Assembly: GCA_947494825.1 (NCBI GenBank)
Contig: CANLWN010000003.1
Coordinates: forward strand, 248,001-312,000
Source of the DNA: an uncultured Flavobacteriaceae bacterium
GTDB lineage: Bacteria; Bacteroidota; Bacteroidia; Flavobacteriales; Flavobacteriaceae
DNA length: 64,000 nt
Reading direction: 5' to 3'
The notes beneath the pieces are model-generated. The model had not been told where the DNA came from. It ran no database searches and saw only the letters and a program-made list of their open reading frames with translations. A program made the position numbers and the translations under genes. Positions 59,312-64,000 of the stretch are shown piece after piece; position 1 is the stretch's first letter, and the number at the start of each line of letters is the position of its first letter.

Positions 59312-59976
59312 AGCCCATACCCCTACAACAATACATAGACCATACCCTCTTGGGCGCCACCGCCACCCTATCGGCCATAGAAAACCTCTGTCAGGAGGCA
59401 CGGACCCATGGCTTTTACGCGGTCTGTGTAAACGGTTGCCATGTTGGCACCGCGCATAAGGAGCTGGCGGATACCGCAATAAAAATAGCCGCTGTGGTGG
59501 GTTTTCCCTTAGGGGCCAACAGCACACGGACCAAGGTGTTCGAAGCCGTGGATTGTATGGAAAACGGAGCGGACGAAATAGATATGGTCATCAATCTGGG
59601 GTGGCTAAAATCTGGCGAGACCGATCAGGTGTTGCAAGAGATCCAAGCGGTAAAAAAGGCCATTGGCGATGTGGTTTTAAAAGTCATTATAGAGACCGCC
59701 TATCTCACTACCGAAGAAAAGAAAAAAGCATGTGCCTTAGTGGTAGAGGCAGGGGCAGATTTTGTAAAAACCTCCACAGGTTTTGGGCCTGGAGGGGCTA
59801 CCCTTGACGATGTCCGCCTGATGAAGGAGGTCGTAGGGGACAAGGCCCGTATTAAGGCCTCCGGCGGCATCAAGGATAGGGCCACCGCCCTACGTTATAT
59901 TGAACTTGGCGTTTCCCGGATCGGCACTTCCTCCGGTATCGCCCTGCTTGCACAAGACGAAAATCAAAGCCCATGA
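59308..59976 (+). CDS. deoC: Deoxyribose-phosphate aldolase
   Basis: 222 residues. YIDHTLLGATAT at the start, the Schiff-base Lys in VVLKVIIETAYL (near 135) and the second Lys in DFVKTSTGFGPGGAT, then IKASGGIKDRATAL. It splits 2-deoxyribose-5-phosphate to glyceraldehyde-3-phosphate and acetaldehyde. Overlaps its neighbours by 4 bp on both sides, so the three genes are tightly coupled. Phosphopentomutase, the usual partner, is absent here. Confidence 0.95.
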   Translation: MKPIPLQQYIDHTLLGATATLSAIENLCQEARTHGFYAVCVNGCHVGTAHKELADTAIKIAAVVGFPLGANSTRTKVFEAVDCMENGADEIDMVINLGWLKSGETDQVLQEIQAVKKAIGDVVLKVIIETAYLTTEEKKKACALVVEAGADFVKTSTGFGPGGATLDDVRLMKEVVGDKARIKASGGIKDRATALRYIELGVSRIGTSSGIALLAQDENQSP

Positions 59977-60671
59977 GTTTACATATCGCCGCAAAAAAAG
60001 GGGAAATCGCAGAGACCGTCCTACTCCCCGGAGACCCCTTACGCGCCAAATGGATCGCTGAAACTTTTTTGGAAGACCCCATCTGCTACAACGAAATCCG
60101 AGGCATGTTGGGTTATACTGGAATTTATGGAGGAAAACGGGTATCGGTACAGGGCAGTGGTATGGGTATTCCATCGTCCCTCATCTACTGTCATGAACTT
60201 ATCACGGCCTACGGTGTTAAAAACCTGATTCGCGTGGGTACTGCGGGATCCTATCAAAAAGAGGTAAAAATCCGGGACATTGTGCTGGCCATGGCCGCCT
60301 CTACGACCTCTAGCATCAACCACTCAAAATTTAAGCATGCGAACTATGCCCCCACGGCCAGCTTTGAACTGTTTATGAAGGCCGTGCAGTATGCCAAGGA
60401 CCACCAAATCCCCATTACCGCCGGCAATGTACTTTCTTCCGATGTGTTCTACGCGGACGATCCGGAATCTTATAAACTGTGGGCAGCCTACAATGTGCTA
60501 TGTGTAGAAATGGAGGCCGCCGGCCTCTATACCCTGGCCGCAAAGCACGGGGTCCGGGCCCTGGCCATTTTGACCATTTCGGACTCCCTGGTCACGGGGA
60601 AAGGGGCCAGCCCGGAAGAACGGGAGACAGGCTTTAGCGAAATGGTGCGTATTGCCATGGGAACGCTGTAA
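59973..60671 (+). CDS. deoD: Purine-nucleoside phosphorylase (DeoD type)
   Basis: 232 residues. LLPGDPLRAKWIAETFL, the phosphate-binding IRVGTAGSYQKEVKIRD, CVEMEAAGLYTLAAKHG and LAILTISDSLVTG are the motifs of the hexameric E. coli-type enzyme. It phosphorolyses purine (deoxy)nucleosides to base and (deoxy)ribose-1-phosphate. Last gene of the TerB/CoA-transferase/deoC/deoD operon. Confidence 0.95.
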   Translation: MSLHIAAKKGEIAETVLLPGDPLRAKWIAETFLEDPICYNEIRGMLGYTGIYGGKRVSVQGSGMGIPSSLIYCHELITAYGVKNLIRVGTAGSYQKEVKIRDIVLAMAASTTSSINHSKFKHANYAPTASFELFMKAVQYAKDHQIPITAGNVLSSDVFYADDPESYKLWAAYNVLCVEMEAAGLYTLAAKHGVRALAILTISDSLVTGKGASPEERETGFSEMVRIAMGTL

Positions 60672-60774
60672 CTTGTAGCAGCGAGCCAGACCGTCCCTGC
60701 CCAAGGGGCGGCCTAAAAATAGCATTTCCTTAACATCAAAATCTACATTTTCTAGCTATTTTAAAGCAAAAAAC

Positions 60775-60993
60775 ATGCGCACCTCCGTCTTTTTCTGGGT
60801 AATCGCTACCACATTGGTTTTAATCTTGGTGACAGCAACGGCAAGCATGGGATTTCCCTTCAACTGGGTATTCTACCTCACCGTCGCCGGACAACTAATG
60901 CTCGTTTATATGGTTTATAGGGTATTGACGGATGGCTACACCACTGAAAAGACCTTTGAGGATTTCTATGAGGACCGGCCGCTAGACCGATAG
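60775..60993 (+). CDS. Small two-helix membrane protein
   Basis: 72 residues. Two membrane helices (FFWVIATTLVLILVTATASMG and WVFYLTVAGQLMLVYMVYRVL), then an acidic tail TFEDFYEDRPLDR. I do not recognise it. It lies 103 bp after deoD in the same direction and faces Usp 7 tail to tail. No operator is visible before it, so it is either read through from deoD or has its own promoter. Confidence 0.65.
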   Translation: MRTSVFFWVIATTLVLILVTATASMGFPFNWVFYLTVAGQLMLVYMVYRVLTDGYTTEKTFEDFYEDRPLDR

Positions 60994-60994
60994 A

Positions 60995-61897
60995 CTAGCT
61001 TAGCATTAGGTTTTTGCCTTTCTTTTTAGGCTTGGGAGATACCCCCATGCCCAGCTCCGGGATAACCAACAGGGGTATTTGCGTGTGAAAGGCCACCCGC
61101 TTAATAATCGGTTCACGCGTCATCTTTTCCAGATAGCTGTGCTGATAATGCAACATGGCCAGCAGATGTATTCCCAGTTCATTTGTAAACACTTCAAGTG
61201 TCTTGGAGACGGAATTAAGCTCTGTAACCGTATGCACGTAATGCGGTAGGTCTCCCAGGTATTTGCGCAGCATCTCCAAGTTAAACTGTTGTATCTCGGT
61301 CAGGGCCTTAATTTCATATTGTACATGCACAATTCTCAAGGTGGCGTCGAACGCCCTGGCCAAATCGATCAGCGGTTGCAGTTCCGAAAGTGTGTAAAAC
61401 CGGTTAAAGTCCGTGGCGAATGCAATTTCGGAGGGGGTCGCATATTCAAAATCCATGGGGATGGCCAAAACCGGGCAACGTTTGATCGATTTTATGATGC
61501 GTACGGTATTGCTCCCCATAAAAACCTCCTCTATCCCAGAGGCACCCTTGGTTCCGGTTACGATAAAATCTATTCCCTCTGAATCCACTATGTCCCTTAT
61601 AGCTTCTACCAATAGGCAAAAAGAGGATACTGTTTTGAAACGATGGTTCGGATACTGATTCCTTTTTTTTATTTTGGCCTGTAGGTTTTGTAATCCCTTC
61701 TCCGAATTGGAACGGATAATATCATCCACCCCGGGATCCTGGATCGTACTTGCCATAAAACGATTGTGTGCAAAGGTAGGGGTATAGGTATTCAACAAAT
61801 AAAATGTGCATTCCTCACCTTTGAACAGTTCAATGGCATATTTGGTGGCATTCCATGCGTTTTCCGAAAAATCTGTAGGCACCAATATCTTCCTCAT
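60995..61897 (-). CDS. Double-domain universal stress protein (7 of 7)
   Basis: 300 residues. First domain ILVPTDFSENAWNATKYAIELF and loop VTGTKGASGIEEVFMGSNTVRII; second from IAFATDFNRFYTLSELQPLIDLA. A Lys-rich tail (SPKPKKKGKNLMLS) extends about 15 residues beyond the others. Its second domain is most like that of Usp 2 (shared MLHYQHSYLEKM / MLSYQHGFLEKL). Own FNR-type promoter. Confidence 0.93.
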   Translation of the reverse strand: MRKILVPTDFSENAWNATKYAIELFKGEECTFYLLNTYTPTFAHNRFMASTIQDPGVDDIIRSNSEKGLQNLQAKIKKRNQYPNHRFKTVSSFCLLVEAIRDIVDSEGIDFIVTGTKGASGIEEVFMGSNTVRIIKSIKRCPVLAIPMDFEYATPSEIAFATDFNRFYTLSELQPLIDLARAFDATLRIVHVQYEIKALTEIQQFNLEMLRKYLGDLPHYVHTVTELNSVSKTLEVFTNELGIHLLAMLHYQHSYLEKMTREPIIKRVAFHTQIPLLVIPELGMGVSPKPKKKGKNLMLS

Positions 61898-61924
61898 GGC
61901 AATTTCTTGAATAATTTATAGGGG

Positions 61925-61967
61925 TAAAAATAGGTAGGGTCCAAAGTGAAAACTATGACTTATGTCA
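61925..61967 (-). promoter_or_regulatory. FNR-type operator and promoter of Usp 7
   Basis: ATGACTTATGTCAG with core TGAC-N4-GTCA at 61956-61967; -7 element TATTTTTA at 61925-61932, 33 bp centre to centre. Confidence 0.8.
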
Positions 61968-61977
61968 GGTTATGGAT

Positions 61978-62667
61978 CTAGAAACCGGACGCTAAGTCCC
62001 TGAGTTTTTTTTCATGGGCAATGGCAATCTTCTTGCCAGAAGTGGTAATGAAGCCTTTCTTTTTGAATTCCGAAATGATACGAATGGTAGATTCAGTGGC
62101 GGTGCCCACCACGTTGGCAATATCCTCACGGGATAGGGTGAGGGCCAGAAAACCATCCGCATCCTCCCCAAAATTACTTTTTAGGTACAAAAGTGCCTCT
62201 GCCATACGCTGTTTTACGGTCTTTTGGGAGATGTTCACAATCACGTCATCGGCTTCCCGAAGGTCATGGGCCATATGCCGAAGGACTTCTAGGGTAAAAT
62301 CGGGGTTTTTGTGCATTGTGGAAAGGATAGTGTCCTTGGGAATAAAACACATTTCCATATCGCTGACAGCCACAGCGCTCAGATTGGTACACTCATCCGC
62401 CACGACGGAACGTTGCCCTATTACCTCCCCTTTAGTGGCCAATTTTACAATCTGGTCTTTGCCGTTTGCACTGAGTTTGGAAAGTTTGGAAACACCATTG
62501 CGCACACAGAAAACACCGTTCAGTTTTTCGCCTTCCTGGAAAATGGAAGCCCCTTTTTTGATAATTTTGGTGGTTTTGGTATCGGAAACTCTTTTCAATT
62601 CTTCCTTGCTCATGGCGCGTAAGGAATTAAACTGACGGATGATACAATTTTCACACCTACTTTCCAT
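61978..62667 (-). CDS. FNR-like Crp-family regulator
   Basis: 229 residues. N-terminal RCENCIIRQF (C5, C8) as in Bacteroidota FNR-like proteins, cNMP-type barrel about 25-140, HTH about 170-215 with SREDIANVVGTATESTIRIISEF. In E. coli FNR the recognition helix uses Glu, Ser and Arg to read TTGAT; here Glu and Arg are kept and Ser is Ile, which may relax the first base and fits the NTGAY half-sites seen. ATG 62667 is chosen because the predicted transcription start is near 62687. Divergent from ccoI. It is the best candidate for the activator of the island, and its promoter has a site too. Confidence 0.9.
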   Translation of the reverse strand: MESRCENCIIRQFNSLRAMSKEELKRVSDTKTTKIIKKGASIFQEGEKLNGVFCVRNGVSKLSKLSANGKDQIVKLATKGEVIGQRSVVADECTNLSAVAVSDMEMCFIPKDTILSTMHKNPDFTLEVLRHMAHDLREADDVIVNISQKTVKQRMAEALLYLKSNFGEDADGFLALTLSREDIANVVGTATESTIRIISEFKKKGFITTSGKKIAIAHEKKLRDLASGF

Positions 62668-62692
62668 AGTCCTAGAGGTTTTACCTGACGCG

Positions 62693-62766
62693 CAAAGGTA
62701 ACCTTCCATATAGAAAGAAAAACTGATATATATCATGTTTTTAGCAAGAAGTGGTTTGCACCTTTG
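62693..62766. promoter_or_regulatory. FNR-type operator with two divergent promoters (fnr-like and ccoI)
   Basis: CTGATATATATCAT with core TGAT-N4-ATCA at 62724-62735. Leftward, TACCTTTG (exact) at 62693-62700; rightward, CACCTTTG at 62759-62766. Both -7 centres are exactly 33 bp from the operator centre. Confidence 0.85.
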
Positions 62767-62783
62767 CAGCAGGTAGTAAGCAA

Positions 62784-64000
62784 ATGTGTATGGGAAAGAT
62801 AGCCTGTTACCATTGTGGTGATGATTGCGGTAAAGTCCCCATTGAATTCGATGGAAAAAACTTCTGTTGCCATGGATGCCGAACGGTCTATGATATTTTT
62901 CAAAGTAATAACCTATCCTATTTTTATGAACTTCAATCGGCTGCTGGTGCTACTCCACAGGAGATTGAGGGAAAGTACGATTTTCTCGATACTGACGCTA
63001 TTGTTGAAAGACTAGTTGAATTTAACAATGGAGACCATCAGATCATCAACCTATATATTCCGCAAATCCATTGCAGTTCCTGTATTTGGGTACTGGAAAA
63101 CCTGAACAAGTTACACCCGGACGTCCTCAGTTCCCAAGTAGATTTTCCCCAAAAAAAAGTACGCATCAGCTACCGCTCCCAAGAACTGTCCCTTAAGGAT
63201 CTGGTCCTCTTGCTTGCCCGGATAGGCTATGAGCCCTATATCTCCTTGGAAGACTACGACCAGCCTACCAAAAAGGCGAACAGGAACCTGCTCTATAAAT
63301 TGGGTGTGGCAGGCTTTGCCTTTGGCAATGTAATGTTCCTCTCCTTTCCCGAATATTTTGAGGTAGGAGAATATTGGTTGGAACAATATAAGTCCCTCTT
63401 TAGATGGTTGATGTTCTTTTTCTCCGTCCCGGTGGTCTTTTATGCCGGCAGGGATTATTTGGTATCTGCGTACAAGGGCCTAAGGTCCAAATTATTGAAT
63501 ATAGACGTTCCCATTGCCCTAGGGATTTTGACCCTTTTTATTAGAAGTACCCTGGAAATTGCACTGGACCTGGGCACCGGATTTTTTGATAGTTTAACCG
63601 GTCTTATCTTCTTTCTGCTGCTCGGAAAGTTTTTTCAGCAAAAAACATATGGCTTCCTATCCTTTGAGCGGGACTATAAATCGTACTTTCCCATTGCTGT
63701 CACCCGCATCCGAAAAAATAGAAAGGAAGAGACCGTGGAGGTCTATGCCATTGCACCGGGAGATCGCCTGCTCATTCGAAACGGGGAACTTATTCCGGCA
63801 GATGGGATCCTTATCACGGGAAATGCCCAGATCGATTATAGTTTTGTTACCGGAGAATCCGAAGTACTCAAAAAAGAATCGGGCGACAGGGTTTTTGCCG
63901 GAGGTAAGCAAATGCATGGTCCCATTGAGATAGAAGTATTAAAAGCCGTATCGCAAAGTCACCTTACCCAACTCTGGGGCAATTCTGTCTTTCAAAAAGA
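62784..64000 (+). CDS. ccoI: Copper-type P-type ATPase CcoI (partial)
   Basis: The frame is open to the window end (about 405 residues seen). An N-terminal Cys-rich metal-binding region (ACYHCGDDCGKVP, CCHGCRTVYDIF), an HMA domain with IHCSSCIWVLENL, membrane helices from about residue 175, and the start of the actuator domain with FVTGESEVLKKE near the end. CcoI/FixI ATPases move copper for assembly of cbb3 cytochrome oxidase, the high-affinity oxidase for low oxygen. The rest of the protein and probably the cco genes lie beyond the window. It shares an operator with the FNR-like gene. Confidence 0.9.
   Translation, partial: MCMGKIACYHCGDDCGKVPIEFDGKNFCCHGCRTVYDIFQSNNLSYFYELQSAAGATPQEIEGKYDFLDTDAIVERLVEFNNGDHQIINLYIPQIHCSSCIWVLENLNKLHPDVLSSQVDFPQKKVRISYRSQELSLKDLVLLLARIGYEPYISLEDYDQPTKKANRNLLYKLGVAGFAFGNVMFLSFPEYFEVGEYWLEQYKSLFRWLMFFFSVPVVFYAGRDYLVSAYKGLRSKLLNIDVPIALGILTLFIRSTLEIALDLGTGFFDSLTGLIFFLLLGKFFQQKTYGFLSFERDYKSYFPIAVTRIRKNRKEETVEVYAIAPGDRLLIRNGELIPADGILITGNAQIDYSFVTGESEVLKKESGDRVFAGGKQMHGPIEIEVLKAVSQSHLTQLWGNSVFQK

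Noticed and set aside
58838-59527. Long antisense frames across the CoA-transferase and deoC genes
   Set aside because: They mirror the codon pattern of the sense genes and carry no domain signature.
61978-62736. Longer form of the FNR-like protein from ATG 62736
   Set aside because: That ATG lies upstream of the predicted start site and overlaps the shared operator; the extra residues are not family-like.

Overview
The window looks like chromosome of a marine-type member of the Flavobacteriaceae (Bacteroidota). Evidence: promoters fit the Bacteroidota -7 element TAnnTTTG rather than TATAAT, starts usually lack a clear Shine-Dalgarno, and DUF4407, DUF4230, DUF4260, M56/BlaI, TPR-LuxR-like and CcoI-type genes are all of Bacteroidota type. 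I made these assignments by reading the sequence; no database search was run.

Layout. 0-0.7 kb: two homologous 41-residue membrane peptides and a terminator. 0.7-7.7 kb: an orphan TPR/solute-binding protein, a Crp-like regulator with a DJ-1/PfpI lipoprotein, an NTF2-like protein, an ECF41-like sigma factor, azoreductase and cupin. 7.9-12.6 kb: a large unknown lipoprotein, a TPR/LuxR-like regulator, a decayed gene fragment and tRNA-Leu(TAG) with a partial duplicate of its 3' end. 12.7-18.1 kb: M20 dipeptidase, sulfide:quinone reductase-like flavoprotein, a BlaI/M56 pair and an NTF2-like lipoprotein. 18.3-31.4 kb: DUF4407, an ECF sigma operon, membrane hydrolase, membrane MutS-like ATPase, a minus-strand run of small genes, hemW, an interrupted four-helix-bundle gene inside perfect 26-bp inverted repeats, ruvC, DUF456 and nitroreductase. 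31.4-40.7 kb: LysR regulator divergent from a complete hutHIUGF operon (histidine to glutamate plus formate), then hmgA. 41-45 kb: NDH-2, a toroid lipoprotein and cardiolipin synthase.

45-64 kb is the striking part: a low-oxygen/stress island with Hsp20, seven double-domain universal stress proteins, thioredoxin, D-lactate dehydrogenase, a nucleoside-salvage operon (CoA-transferase, deoC, deoD), a soluble PAS histidine kinase with a REC-Crp fusion regulator, an FNR-like regulator, and the start of ccoI (cbb3 oxidase maturation). Nearly every transcription unit here carries the same operator, NTGAY-N4-RTCAN. In twelve operators, serving thirteen promoters, the operator centre lies exactly 33 bp from the centre of a TAnnTTTG-like -7 box, which is class II activator geometry. 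One further member, the SQR-like gene, lies about 32 kb away in the same window. The regulators flanking the island share the recognition-helix motif ATES-x-IR. I read this as a FixL-FixJ-FixK-like circuit in which the FixJ receiver and FixK DNA-binding parts are fused in one protein.
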